Part shown: piece by piece, positions 1 to 10,556 of the stretch | Position numbering within the stretch: position 1 is the first letter of the stretch | Layout of the letters: every line of letters begins with the position of its first letter | Assembly (NCBI GenBank): GCA_003427395.1 | Contig: BFEA01000312.1 | Span: forward strand, 7,004 to 32,972 | Length of the DNA: 25,969 nucleotides | From: Chara braunii | Lineage: Eukaryota; Streptophyta; Charophyceae; Charales; Characeae | Direction of reading: 5' to 3' | Notes under the pieces: model-generated | Database searches by the model: none | Seen by the model: the letters and a program-made list of their open reading frames with translations, nothing else | Told to the model about the DNA's origin: nothing | Position numbers and translations under genes: made by a program

Positions 1-3000
1 GGGAGTATAGGAAGGATACTTCACCACGTGCAGGCTCATCGTAGTCCGGAAACAGGGTCTCAAGGTCAACGGCCTTTCTAACATTTCAGTAGGGTNCTTA
101 TACCGAATGAGAAGTGGCTGCCAACGGAGCCTGAGTCATAGACAAAATCCCCTAAAAGTATGATCGGCCGCTCTTACGTGGCGATTACTCAGCAAGTCAT
201 TCACCACTGGCGTGCATTTTGTCCGACGAATTGAAGACGATTAAACGACACATTATGAGATGACGACGTTATCACATCAGAAGTGACTGCTTTCCCCACA
301 GTGCTCGCTACATGGAGCAAACTACCAAAGATACCATGAACTGTGACAAGCGTGTCCACATAAGAGCTGAGAGGGTCTTAACTGCCAAAGTGAAATCTAC
401 GCAAAACACAGTGAGTCTCATTTGTTCCAGAGTTAACCTGATGATTCTGACTCTTCCATCACTAATTATGCTTACAACTATATCATGAGGTTCCCTTCAC
501 GCAAGGCCCTCTATAGTAATTCGGGGAACTGATCGTTAACAGCAGCAGGAATGTACCCTGAGCAAACGAGGGCACAGAGAACAATGCCGGGAAATAAGCC
601 AAGAGGTAAACCTTCGGTGCCCACGGGACAACCGACGGTGAACATCATAGGTAGATAATATCAACTGCTTAGTTATGAGACGACTACTCAATAGAGACCT
701 TCCATACGCTGATTACCTAATCATGCAAAGAAGAAAACGATAACCTCAGGTCTTGATTCGACCGCTAAGAGCTCGCTCCACACGCTCAGCACCACCAGGG
801 GATAAGGTTGGCGTCAATGAAAAGCCTCTCAGTCACCCCCGCTCTTCCTCTCTATCATCTCTTCTCACCTGTCTGAGCACAGAGAGATTTGATATCACCC
901 GCTTGTGACGAAAGCATAAGTCGATATCAACTGGTACGACCTACTCTCGCCACCCTTCTCTCGTCCGCTTATACACTCTCTGCATAGCGGCCGCTCATAG
1001 CACACGTCCTCCCAATTCGAGAGTCTCACATCCTGCCGCCCATTCGTTTACGCGGTCTCCTCTTTCGTTGACCACTCCCCCGCTCACTGACCTCGTACTA
1101 ATTAACAGGTAATTACAACCCAAGTACAGGTGAAAAAGCTGCTGATCTAAGTCCTAAACAGAGCGGGACCGTGCTTAGTGCGCGGCAAGCGGTTCGAGTA
1201 GCAACTTACATCGCGCCTCGCAGACTAGCCTCTCTTGATGGTTACTTCTCATGTTGTCCCTGCGGGTTCCCCTCTTCCCTCATCTTTTCGTCATTACCAC
1301 ACGAGCGTGCGAGCCGTGGTTGATGTCAACTACCCTCTGTGAACTCACGTCCCGCCTTACTCACACCGTCTCCCTTTCCGCTGGCTCTCCTCTCACACAC
1401 CAGGCCTTGCTACGTGCAGTCTGCGCCCGCACATAACCACCTCTCGACTCAATAGCCGCGCTTGCTCTCTCTGACTCGCGGACATGTCCTCTCTTTGCAG
1501 CTTGTCACACACTGCAGTCTAGTTGAGTAACCGCGGCCTGCACCTTTTCATTCCTCCTCATTTCCTGTTCTTTACCACCGTACACGTTAATTTTTAGCCT
1601 CACCTCCCCGTCAGGTTTACCATAAGTCAGTATAGTCTCCACCATAGTACCCTTCTCATCTTCCCGCTCCCACATCCAGGAGTACTTCATATACCGCGGC
1701 CGATAGCCGCGCAAGCCGTTCCGATCTTCCATAGCCGCCCTCTCCCTCCGTAGCCAACACCAAGTGCTCAGTCCGTACTAACCAGCACGCGAGTCTACTA
1801 GACAGACAGTCCCGACTATCGGAAAATCGAAGCCACGGCGTGTATCGCCGCTCACACGCGCGGAGCAATGACATGCCCCTCATAGGTAACAGCCCCTGTT
1901 TTATAGGGCTCAAGGTGGCAGTGGTCTCTGCGTTCTAATTGACGGACTCGAAACAGTCCTTTTCAACCCCCTTTTTTTTTTTTTTTTTTTTTAAATAATT
2001 TTAATAAATCAGAATTAATAAAATAATTAAAACTAGACAATTAAAGAGGTGTCCGAGTTCAGAACTCAACGGTCACCGCATCGACTTCTATTTCCGACCA
2101 CAAAAACTCTTCTGGCCTGAAAAGCGATTCACGGATCTGACGTGGCGGACCCATAACGGGATACCGACGGATCTCCGTCCTTCTTCAAAATATGCCTTCA
2201 GCCTACTTCTATCAGGTGCCCGTGTCTGATGGCAAGGAGGGGGCTTATGACCCTCCATGAAGGGGTGATTGGCCTCCTACCGATGCGGCCGCGGGTCGTC
2301 CTCCTTTTGAGGTCTTGCCGCGCGATGCTATATACAGACTATATACGTGGGGTCGGCCTACTTAGGCCACGGATAGATGGTTCGAAGTTCGAACCGTTGG
2401 CTTCCCGCGAAAGGACAGGCCAACAGGTGGAAATCAAAATTAAAAAACTAAATAATAATAATAAAAATAAAAATAAAAATAATAACCACAAAAAAATGAA
2501 AGGGAAGAAAAGGGTGGCGTCCCAAAATCTCTCTGTGCACCAGCCTTGCCTGGACAGCGACCCACGTTCACGCATGAATTTAGAAACCCGATTTTCAACC
2601 TCTTTCCTCCTTTTCTTTCTTTTCTTTAGTTCTCTCGATATCTGTCCCTTATTTTGGCCACTGAGATCCACGCGATTCGGACAATTAGATCTGGTACGGG
2701 CATACGAGGGGTCAGGTAAGACCCAGCCCATGAAACCAGTTGCAGTCTGAAACCTGAATCGACGCCCTCCCTACGAAGTGACAAAACAACAGTTGAGAAG
2801 CTAAAATTAGGAAAACTATGTAAATAAAATTAATAACAATAGACAGGTAATCGTAGCATCTCAGTGACTTAAGGCCACTGAATTTTCCCCATACAAAGGC
2901 GGATCTAAATTTTAACGTTTTTATTCTTCTTTTTCTCTTCTCTTTTCCGACAACGACTTCGTGTCTCATGCACCTTACCCATAACTAAGTAGAGGGACGC

Positions 3001-3320
3001 TCGGTGCGCAGTTGAAAAGACTGAGCCTGCCCTCTCACTTCCGCGTCCCAGGGCGAACTCGGTGGCTACCACGGTCACAGGCCGGTTGTGCTCTGCTGTA
3101 CAACAGGGCGCCGAGCCTGCGTGGACGAATGGAAGTCCTGTGGCACACCCCTTTTGTTGAGGGCAACGTCACCGGGACTGGTCCGCGCCGAGGTACAGCC
3201 TGGATACCAGGAACAGCAGGGGTCCAAGATACGTCTATAGGCCGGAGCATCAGAGTGAGGAGTGGTACCAAGCAGGGATTTGGCACACAGAGGAGGGCCG
3301 GGATACCGCGCCCTCCGACA
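1..3320 (-). repeat. 3' LTR, partial (inner 3.3 kb)
   Basis: This is a direct copy of 18438-20672. Similarity starts at the first base of the window, so the outer end is missing. It ends at CGACA (3316-3320), after which the two copies diverge at once. Read in element orientation the LTR begins TGTCG, the expected 5'-TG. The copy differs from the other LTR by scattered substitutions including many transversions, by small indels, and by an extra segment at 1402-2520. One undetermined base (n) is at 96. I see no convincing gene in it. Short ORFs near 3012-3409 are open in several frames on both strands, as expected in GC-rich DNA. Confidence 0.8.
1402..2520. other. 1.1 kb segment present only in the 3' LTR copy
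   Basis: In the 5' LTR the flanks of this segment are joined directly (near 19871), so one LTR has gained or lost about 1118 bp. The junction shows about one base of shared sequence and no obvious target duplication. The segment holds a run of more than 20 T (about 1970-1992) followed by A/T-rich DNA. It also has an exact palindrome GGTTCGAA-G-TTCGAACC (2379-2395) resembling a tRNA T-arm or pol III B box, and an A/AAT-rich stretch (about 2434-2498). I cannot decide between a deletion in the 5' LTR and an insertion here. The lack of a target duplication favours deletion. Confidence 0.7.
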
Positions 3321-3345
3321 TAATACCAACCCCCCACCCAGCGTC
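3321..3345 (-). promoter_or_regulatory. Possible polypurine tract next to the 3' LTR
   Basis: Immediately inside the LTR edge the plus strand is C-rich, so the element strand reads GGGTGGGGGGTTGG and then TATTA before the LTR TGTCG. It is in the right place to prime plus-strand DNA synthesis in an LTR retrotransposon. It is interrupted by T and does not directly abut the LTR, so the call is tentative. Confidence 0.35.
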
Positions 3346-3376
3346 CCCGCTGGGTCAAAATGCACCGCACTTCTAG

Positions 3377-3383
3377 TATAAAA
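3377..3383 (+). promoter_or_regulatory. TATA-box-like motif for an antisense transcript
   Basis: TATAAAA lies 57 bases inside the 3' LTR edge, facing into the element. A pyrimidine-rich leader follows, then an ORF with a good start context at 3746. A second match, TATATAAG at 4185-4192, lies in the same orientation. Position and order are seen; promoter activity is inferred. Confidence 0.35.
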
Positions 3384-3745
3384 CCAGTATGAGTAAGCAA
3401 CACTTTCATTCGTTCCCTTTTGCGACTCGCTGTGAAACCTACACTGCGGTTCTGCGTAGTCAGCGTTTACTCTCTCCTTTGGTACTCACTTCTTCTCCTA
3501 GCGCGCGTTTCTTCTCTTAACGCTGATTTTTCTTTCTCAGCTTCCTGCGCTACCCATCCCTCTCAGTGCTAAGCTTAACGTAGCAAGCTATAGTCCCCCT
3601 TAGCTAACGTGATTATTTTCTCCAACTCTATTTTTCTCAGCACTCTTCTACTTCCGTCTTACCGGATCCATCTCTTCATTATAATTTTTGCTTGCACAGC
3701 TTTCTCGGTCGTAGCCCTCGGTGCTAGATCCACCTCTCGTGCACC

Positions 3746-4216
3746 ATGCCTGAGGCACGCCGTGGTCAGGGTAGAGGAAGGGGAAGAAGAGGAGGGAAAG
3801 CAAAGGAAGAACCACCAGCTAAGGCACGGCGGGATTATAGCTCAGAGGAGGAGGAAGAAGAGGAGCCGCGGGGTTATGGCCGCTTAAGGCCACATCCCCG
3901 CTACCCGTTAGGAGGGTGGTACGAAAGAACTCCATCTCTTGACAGGATGGAGTTCCTTCGCAAGGAATTCGACGCGCGCTATGGTACGCCCAACGCTTCT
4001 TCACCCCCTTACATCCCTAGGACTCCCTCCACTCCTGCAGTAAGCAAAGCCATAGTGCCGGCTCTACCCCCCTCTGTCCCATGTGCTGTCTCATCACCTC
4101 ATCACCCTAATCACTGCATTCTCTTTAGTATTTTCTTCCTTCTCTTTCTTTTTTATCTTGAACTCATGGCTGTCTTTTACGTCCTATATAAGCGCGACTT
4201 CTTCTCAGCTTTCTAA
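3746..4216 (+). CDS. Antisense ORF, RG-rich and acidic, unknown function
   Basis: This is a 156-residue ORF opposite in strand to gag-pol, between pol and the 3' LTR. It starts at ATG with A at -3 (caccATG). The N terminus has an RG-rich stretch (residues about 5-16), then Lys-rich sequence, a run of seven Glu (about residues 34-40) and a proline-rich middle; the last 40 residues turn hydrophobic. RG-rich plus acidic composition suggests a disordered, perhaps nucleic-acid-binding protein, but I recognise no family. A GTAAGC donor at 4040, a CTAAT branch-like site and a TTTAG acceptor ending at 4128 could define a small intron that would replace the hydrophobic tail. Antisense extra ORFs in this position are known from plant Ty3/gypsy Tat-clade elements, which makes the ORF plausible. 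Its composition, however, also favours chance openness. Confidence 0.45.
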   Translation: MPEARRGQGRGRGRRGGKAKEEPPAKARRDYSSEEEEEEEPRGYGRLRPHPRYPLGGWYERTPSLDRMEFLRKEFDARYGTPNASSPPYIPRTPSTPAVSKAIVPALPPSVPCAVSSPHHPNHCILFSIFFLLFLFYLELMAVFYVLYKRDFFSAF

Positions 4217-4265
4217 GCCTGATTTCAGCCCATAAAATTTTTCAGTTCATAGTCCAGATCATAGC

Positions 4266-5850
4266 GTCCCAGGCCTGAGAGTTTGGCTTCCTTAAGGCCA
4301 GGGATGCAGGTTCCTCGTGAACCAAGCCGCTTGTCGGCCACCAAATAAAATTGTAAGAAGGATTTTGTCTGCTTGATTGACTTGTTCAACTGTTGGTTTT
4401 TCACATGGAGGTTACCTTAGCTCTTGATCAGGCAGCTATGCCAGAGATGACCCCAGAAACAGGGGTACTCACTCTGCCTGCCATGCTGGAAATAGGGCGT
4501 ACCAAACCCTCTTTTCTGTTCTCTGGCCTGAGTGAGGTGTCTTCTCTGCTTCTCGAACACCTGAAGAGGATACCAAACCCTTTTTCTTTTTCCTGGTCTG
4601 GAAACTTTAGATAAATATTTGTATACCTGCAAAACCTGTAAATCCCATAGACAACAACCATGCCGCAGCAAGCAGACTCTCTGACAACCAGCAGTCAAGC
4701 ATCAATAAATTAAAATAAAACCCATAAATAAAATAGTTAATAATAAATAATAATTACTACATAACAACTTTTCATAACCAGGATTTATTGATTGCCTTGG
4801 TTTTGGTCCACCACTGGCCAGGAATGTCAGACGTTCTGTCAGTCTGACATACCTCATTCGGCCCACCTCAGGCCAGGACTAGTCACACCATTTGTTTTGG
4901 CAGCCCCTTTGACCTGCCTCCAGGTCAGGACCAATCATACCCACTACTCGAGTATGACAGCCCTTTGGCACTCTCGCTAGGACACCCAGACTATAGCGGG
5001 CCTGGTCACCCTATGACATTAGACGTCCCGTCAGTCAAACTGTCCCGAACCCGGATTTGACCACTGAGGCCAGGGACCGGCTCACCTATCAGTTTTTGGC
5101 CAAGGGCGCTAGCTGCCCCGCCCAAATTTTTGAACGTGGGACCCGGTCTAACCACAGTTCCAGGCTTTGGCGAACCTCACTGGATTGCATCCTCTGACAG
5201 CGGTAGGGTTCCTGCTGACCCCTTTCAGCCTCATAGGCCAAACCCCCGGAGTCTTAGCTTCGGCTGACTACGGAGTTCGACACTCGCGTCGGGGACCTGC
5301 TGACCCCACCAGATTGCAACCTACTGCGATAAGGCTCTGGCTGGCCTCGGCAATGAACGCATCCTTAGGTTAGAGAAGAAAACCCCAGGCACAAACAGTC
5401 AGGCAAGCATATCATAACCCACAAACAGACTGTCCACACCCCATAACAGAACAAACATTTCTCAAGAGACCTGCCTTCAGTCTCAAAAGGCACTGAATAA
5501 TAACATGCTAGCTAACACTAAGGGTTCGCAAGAGACCTCCCTTCAACCTCAAGCAAAGACTTAGTGCTAGCCCAGAGAGGTCCCTTCCCTCAACTGGGAT
5601 TTCTTTTTCAAGAGACGTCCCGTCAGTCTCAAGGAAATACTGAAATACGGATCTCAGAGAAGTTTCTTCCCTCATCTGAGCGAAGACAGACCCTTAGCCA
5701 AGAAGTACAAAGTTCCTCTACTGACCACTCTCAGTCGAGTAAAGCTGAACTTCTTCATGCCTGCCCCCGTCTGAATCTCTTGGATGGACAACTTAGTCAG
5801 AGACACGAAATCCTTCTGCTGATAACTTTCAATCAGACAGGACTGAACTT
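4266..5850. repeat. Hairpin-rich tail region with recurring loop sequences
   Basis: No gene is convincing here. The stretch is full of short inverted repeats. The clearest is a 9-bp perfect stem, ATGTCAGAC / GTCTGACAT, around the loop gttctgtca (4825-4851). Others are GAGAC / GTCTC around gtcccgtca (near 5612-5630), GAGAC / GTCTC around ctgccttca (near 5466), GACCTG / CAGGTC (near 4911), TCATAC / GTATGA (near 4934) and CTCAGA / TCTGAG (near 5653). Several loops share an xTCCCxTCA-like sequence while the stems differ. The 16-mer beginning AGACGTCCCG occurs at 5022 and again at 5613. An A/T-rich stretch (4700-4790) interrupts the field. Confidence 0.5.
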
Positions 5851-6254
5851 CTTTATGTCCATCATAATTTCTCTTTGTGATAAGAATAATACTGCTTATA
5901 TCATTTGATGTGCCACTGCCATGGGTTTCCCAGATCTTGGCACCGTGTCAATGCTTTCAGAACTGTACTCACATTTACTCCCCACTCTCAGGATTTGACA
6001 CTCATGGAACGACTGCAGCGCTGTATCAAAGATATAGTCTCATTAACTTAGTTGCTTGCTGAAATTGAACACGAAATGACTTGCTGAAAACTGGAATATT
6101 GAAACTGAGATGCTGAAACTGAAGTACTGAAACTGAAATACTGAAAGTGAAATGCTGAATTGACTATGCAAGAATAATCATTGTCTGCTGATAACTGAGC
6201 CTCACTGTCTCAGTGTCTTGCTGTACTCTTTCTCAGTCCTCTATGACCGTTCTC
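5851..6254. repeat. 14-bp degenerate tandem array near the pol end
   Basis: Between about 6060 and 6165 the motif CTGAAACTGAAxTx recurs with a 14-base step. Successive units are ctgaaactgaagta, ctgaaactgaaata and ctgaaagtgaaatg, flanked by more degenerate copies. The rest of the interval up to the pol stop codon at 6255 shows no gene. A related motif with a 28-base (2 x 14) step lies in the 5' LTR at 15663-15774. Confidence 0.55.
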
Positions 6255-7516
6255 TCACTTGGATTGTTGACTTCTCTTCCCTCTCTTTGGAGTCACTGTA
6301 GGGATCAAGTCAGGGTCTCTGAAGATGAACTTACAAAGTCTTGACCCTGACACCATATCGTGAACTCTGGATCCGTCAATTTTCGAGATCTCATATGCCT
6401 TGTCTTCTGCTTCTCCTGTGATTCTGTAAGGACCAAGCCACGTGGGCTCCAATCTTTTAGTTTATTGTGTCTCAAGAGAACTGTCAAACAGAAGAACGTC
6501 TCCAATCTTCAATTTCTCTTTTCTTATATAGTTTTTCTTGTTCCATCTTTCTTGATCTGATAGCCTGTTGGATGCCATTCTCTCTGCTGTATCAATCACT
6601 GCATGATCAACTTCATATATCTGCCTCATTCTGATATGAAGGAGTTCAGAAATAGAATAATCCTGTTACTTTCCTGACTTGACCATGTCTTGACAATACT
6701 CTCAATAGGCAATGTAGCATATCGGTCGTAGCACAGAGTCAAAGGTGCATAACCAGTAGTTCTCTTGACTGTGGTATTATCAGCATATACAACAACTCTT
6801 AACACCTTTGGCCAGTTACTGAGTTTCCCTTCACACCACTTGGCCAATGAATCTTTCAGAGTTTTGTGGCCTCTTTCAACAGGGGCATTCGCTTGAGGAT
6901 GGTAAGTAGTCACATACCAAATTCTTACTCCCAATCTGAGTGTAATTCTTCTGACAACCACATTTCTGAATTTTGATCCTCTGTCTGAGACAAATTCTTT
7001 GATAAAAGGATACCTGAGATAGACTTTTTCTATCCAGTCAGCTACTTGCTCTGCTATCTTCCTTTTCAGAGTTTTTGCCTCAACGTATCTAGAGAAATTA
7101 TCTCTCATGTTTAGTATGTATCTCATTCCACCCTTGCCTGAAGGCATAGTGATGATATCCAGATGAACTTTGCTATCTGGTTCTACCAGAATTGTAGGGA
7201 ATAGGGGTTCAATCATTCTTGTAGTAGACCTCTTCTGACATAAGACACATGATTTACAGTATCTGAAAATCATGTCTCTCATTCCAGGCCAGAAGTAGAG
7301 TTTGACAGTCTTGAAGTAGGTAGCCTCAGCAGCCCTGTGGCCACCAGCAACCCCCTCATGTAGGGCAACAATTATCTCTAACTGCCTCTCTTTACCACAG
7401 ACCATTCTTAGTGGAGGTAAGTCTCCCTTACCATCCACAAAGATATGTTCTCTCTTCAATCTGAATTTCTTCTTTGAATCCTTACAGTAATATTCTTTTA
7501 GCTGTTCCTTTTTGCA
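6255..7516 (-). pseudogene. Integrase segment of pol with HHCC finger, DDE core and GPY/F module
   Basis: The zinc-binding domain is visible as HEGVAGGH followed by CKSCVLC. The catalytic core has Asp in HLDIITMPSGKGG, Asp in FVSDRGSKF and Glu in HPQANAPVERGH, consistent with a D,D,35E transposase/integrase fold. The helix after the core and the WADR-like motif (here YADNTTVKRTTGYAP) fit the family. The main frame stops at 6626. The following arm continues in another frame, hits a TAA near 6460, and then reads the GPY/F module (TWLGPYRITG) to the stop at 6255. Known role: insertion of cDNA into chromosomal DNA. The disruptions predict an inactive product. I see no chromodomain or other targeting domain after GPY/F. 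Confidence 0.87.
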
Positions 7517-9305
7517 TCTTTCTGTCAATCTCTTGATAATTTTCATCATACTCTTCAAAGAAGAAAAATATCTCTTCTTCCTTCTTTTCACTCTCTTCTT
7601 CTTCCTTTGAACCTGAACTTTCCCCAACCTCATGAGCAGCCACTGCTGCAGCATTGACTTTAGCATACTCATCATTTGGTCCGTCTTCCTCTTCCTTCCC
7701 GAGAACCGATTCGTAAATGTACGCACTAGGGATCTCTCCCCAGCTGTCTTTTTCCTCTGGGCATGGATTCCACTTGTAGGAGCATGGCACCTCATAGTCC
7801 TCATCATCTTTCTCATTAAGAAGATTATCAACATAGGCAGATTCTTCAATCGTTCCATGCACATCTTCTTCTTCTTCCTCTCGCCACTCAATCCGGATTA
7901 AGCCATCCGCCCTGTTTTTCTCAGTGGGGATCTTTTCCAGTTTGAAATTATATGTCCAAATGAAGGTGATCCATTTGTTGACTGTTGGATTTACCTGTTG
8001 ATGCTTTTTAATGGCACCAATCACAGCAGATGCATCAGTCCTCAGGAGGAATCTCCTTCCTAAAACGTAGTGCCTGAAATACCTGAGGCTATGGATGATT
8101 GACAGTAGCTCTTTCCTGAATTGGGTGTCGTCTCTTTCAGTAGAATTGAGCGTTCTGCTCTCAAATCTCAGAGGTCTTTCTCTTTCAGTTTCATCTTTTT
8201 GAACAAGTACTCCACCCAGAGCAACTGCCATACCATCCGCCTCAATGATGAAAGGTCTGGTCTCCTCATCATCATAATATGGCACTCCCAGCACTACACC
8301 ACCATTTCTTAGTTTTTCTTGCAACATTTCTGCTGCTGCTTGTCTTTTATCATTACATGCTAAATCAGCACCTTGCCTTACCATTTCCCTCAGAGGTTCT
8401 GCAAGGGCAGAACAATGAGGAATAAAAATCCTCCAGAATCCACAGACTCCCAAGAAGCTCATGACGTCTGACACTCTTTTGAGAGGCAGAGGCCAGTTCA
8501 AGATTCTGTCTATCTTTTTGGGATCCGGACTCCTACCCTTGGAGAAACATCTGAAGCCCAAAATTATCACTTCTGGTTGGAAGAGAAGAGACTTTGACCC
8601 ACTGGCAGTCAGATTATACTTCCGAAGTCTCTCTAGGACCATCTTTACTCCTTCAGCGTGTTCCTATACAAACTTTCTGACTTCCCCTGCGACCAAAGTT
8701 TCATCTCTTACCAAGGGTCCTTTTACAAGATTATCATCAATGCAGGGACTGGTTATTTCGGGAGAAATATCCTGCATGACGTTGATCATATCCCTTTGAA
8801 CCACTGCCACCCCGTTAGTCCATCCCTGAGGTACCACACACATCTGAACAAGCCCCCGTGGCGTGTGCATGATGGTCATTGGCCGGCTTGTGGGATCAAT
8901 AGGGAACTGATCATAGCCAGAATACAAGTCAACCAGAGAATAAATACATCGACCAGCAAAGGATTCAGCGAGAAGATCAACATTAGGAAGACTACCTGCA
9001 TCACGTACCGTCACAGAATTGAGTTTCTAAAGATTTTGTATCCATCTTAGCTCGCCCCCTGGTTTCCAAAAACAAAACCAGTGGTTAGCATACGGTCCAT
9101 CAGCAGGTTCAACAACATTAGATGCAATCTTTTTGTCAAGATACTTCACAACTTCAGCTTCTTCCTTCAAGGCATACTTAGTTGGTCTATCATTCCATGG
9201 AACATGATCAACCGTCCAGATTTTGTCCATCTTGATCATGTTCATGTCCAACCGCCCTCTCTCTTCATCATTAAAGCAGAAAGCACCAGAGAATTCCTGA
9301 CACAT
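7482..9305 (-). pseudogene. Reverse transcriptase - RNase H segment of pol
   Basis: One frame runs through the whole segment, broken only by TAG at 9029-9027 and TAG at 8666-8664. Visible RT motifs are the fingers segment ending GGELRWIQNL, the palm motif SLVDLYSGYDQFPID, the PQGWTNG motif and the catalytic box CIDDNLVKGP, where the two Asp are intact but the preceding residue is Ile with Cys before it. The thumb/connection motif FLGVCGFWRIFI follows. RNase H then shows IIEADGMAVALGGVL, the Glu helix (FRKELLSIIHSLRYF), LRTDASA and NRADGL. After RNase H comes about 130 residues rich in Glu/Asp, an unusually long acidic linker. The frame ends at 7482; integrase continues in another frame after an AAAAAGG run near 7510. 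Confidence 0.85.
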
Positions 9306-9621
9306 CCTGAAGATATATCTTTCTCTTTAGGCAGGATAAACTAATCCGAGCCTATCTTCATTGTCTCAAACCTCTCTTTGGTGACCCTATTCTCCAATTT
9401 TGTTTATTCCCTCAGGGCTCTTATAATTTTTCTCTCCTTTTTCAATGCTTCATCATAATTTTTCTCTATTAAGACTGCCACTGGGTTTTTCTTCACCCCC
9501 TTGGGCTTGTATTTTCTTTTTGACCCAGTGACTATTTTCCTATAAAAGGGTGAGGCGATGAAAATCTCAATTCCATCTTTCCTCTCTTAGCAGTCTCTAC
9601 AGCTTTCTTGAAGGCTTCAAT

Positions 9622-9897
9622 TTACCCGTCCTCATCCTCGAGTTTACCAAGGGCTTTTATCATTTTCGAAACTTGATTGATTCTCACTGAAATCTCTTCT
9701 TTTGCTTCTCGTTTTCCTTCCTCCTTTAGTCTCCTAACCCTTTCAGCAGATTCTTCCCTCCTGATCGAATTAGCAGATAGTTGATGCTTGACGTCATTTT
9801 TCGTACTGACCATAAAGGTCTGCTCTTGAGCAGTCTCGGGATCCTGTAGACTAATCCAAGATGACCCCTCATGACTGAAAAATTGGACTGCCTCCAT
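9622..9897 (-). pseudogene. pol linker between protease and RT
   Basis: This 91-codon open stretch continues the pol order between the protease CILG element and the RT fingers. It begins near the post-protease region, contains the segment SWISLQDPE, and ends in a Lys/Glu/Arg-rich, probably coiled, part. From 9621 to 9306 no frame stays open for long, although pol-like content continues in fragments, so this stretch is interpreted as decayed coding DNA rather than a spacer. Assignment rests on position and composition only. Confidence 0.5.
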
Positions 9898-9899
9898 CT

Positions 9900-10550
9900 T
9901 ATGTTAGAATAGAGTTCCCAAGATACAGTCATGATGCAGATCCAGCACTACAAAACTCAGTAATTCCACAGCCATTGTCCCAACCCTGATAGGCAAATTA
10001 TCAATAAATTTCTACGTCTGTCAATAGATAAATTACATGCTTCCATCCTTCTTCGTGAAAGAAGTATCATCTTTGCCCCATAATCTACTAGGGCTAGAAT
10101 CTTCACTTGATCAATGGGAATTGTAAGATGCCCACAACCCATGGTTGCAAATCTCATCTTGCAACCTGGTAGTGATCTGTTCACTTGGTTGGGAAAGACT
10201 GACCCCAAATAATTAACTTTCAATTTCTTCTTCTCAATTAACCTCTTCAACTCTTCTCTCAGTTTGGATGCTAGTGCCATTGCTTCCTTGAAAGACAGTG
10301 TCACTTCCATTTCTTCCAGCATCTTAGCAATTATATCAGAAATCACAGTCCCATCATCCAAATCACTCTTGAGAATAAATTTTATCTTTCTCCCATGTTT
10401 ATTATTTTCCTGTGAACGTTCCGGTTCAGGGTCATCAAGGATGTTAATAAGTGACTCCTCAGCCTTCTTTCTTTTCTTTTCTTCTATCATTTGAGGTGTC
10501 ATACGGGTTTGATGGTTTCTCACTTCACGAACCCTGACACTGGGTTCCAT
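9900..10550 (-). pseudogene. pol leader and retropepsin-like aspartic protease segment
   Basis: The first about 115 residues are charged and probably helical, with a Lys/Glu-rich segment. A retroviral-type aspartic protease follows. The active-site triplet normally D-S/T-G reads DYG here, in the context ALVDYGAKM, so the aspartate is kept but the neighbouring Ser/Thr is lost. The second conserved hydrophobic-hydrophobic-Gly element, CILG, is found downstream in another frame (about 9912-9923). This places a frameshift between the two, near 9980, and a TAA follows soon after. Known role of the family: cleavage of Gag and Pol after assembly. This copy is predicted inactive. Confidence 0.75.
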
Positions 10551-10556
10551 GATAAG

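Larger units (their letters stand above)
6255..10550 (-). pseudogene. pol: pol: protease - RT - RNase H - integrase, disrupted
   Basis: Separate pol ORF beginning at ATG 10550, six bases after the gag stop and in another frame, so it is not a gag-pol fusion here. In order it encodes a leader, an aspartic protease core, a linker, RT, RNase H, an acidic linker, an HHCC zinc finger, the DDE integrase core and a GPY/F module. No chromodomain follows. Lesions seen: frame changes near 9980, between about 9620 and 9305, near 7505 and near 6650; in-frame TAG at 9029 and 8666; and a TAA just before the GPY/F module (near 6460). Motif spacing and neighbours such as IxDD and VERGH resemble the Ty3/gypsy lineage I associate with fungi. 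The copy cannot encode a full polyprotein. Confidence 0.88.

Noticed and set aside
2229-2750. 173-codon plus-strand ORF and an opposing 130-codon ORF in the 3' LTR
   Set aside because: They cross the edge of the 1.1 kb indel and low-complexity A-rich DNA; the other LTR does not keep the frame.
3012-3409. Overlapping ORFs on both strands at the LTR end, also seen at 20364-20690
   Set aside because: Several frames on both strands are open at once in GC-rich DNA, starts are non-ATG, and the right-hand copy runs out of the LTR into unrelated flank.
4393-4980. Short ORFs on both strands downstream of the antisense ORF
   Set aside because: They lie in the hairpin-rich repeat field, are below 100 codons, and overlap each other in conflicting frames.
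3321-6254. An envelope-like gene between integrase and the 3' LTR
   Set aside because: No sense-strand ORF with signal peptide or membrane span is present there.
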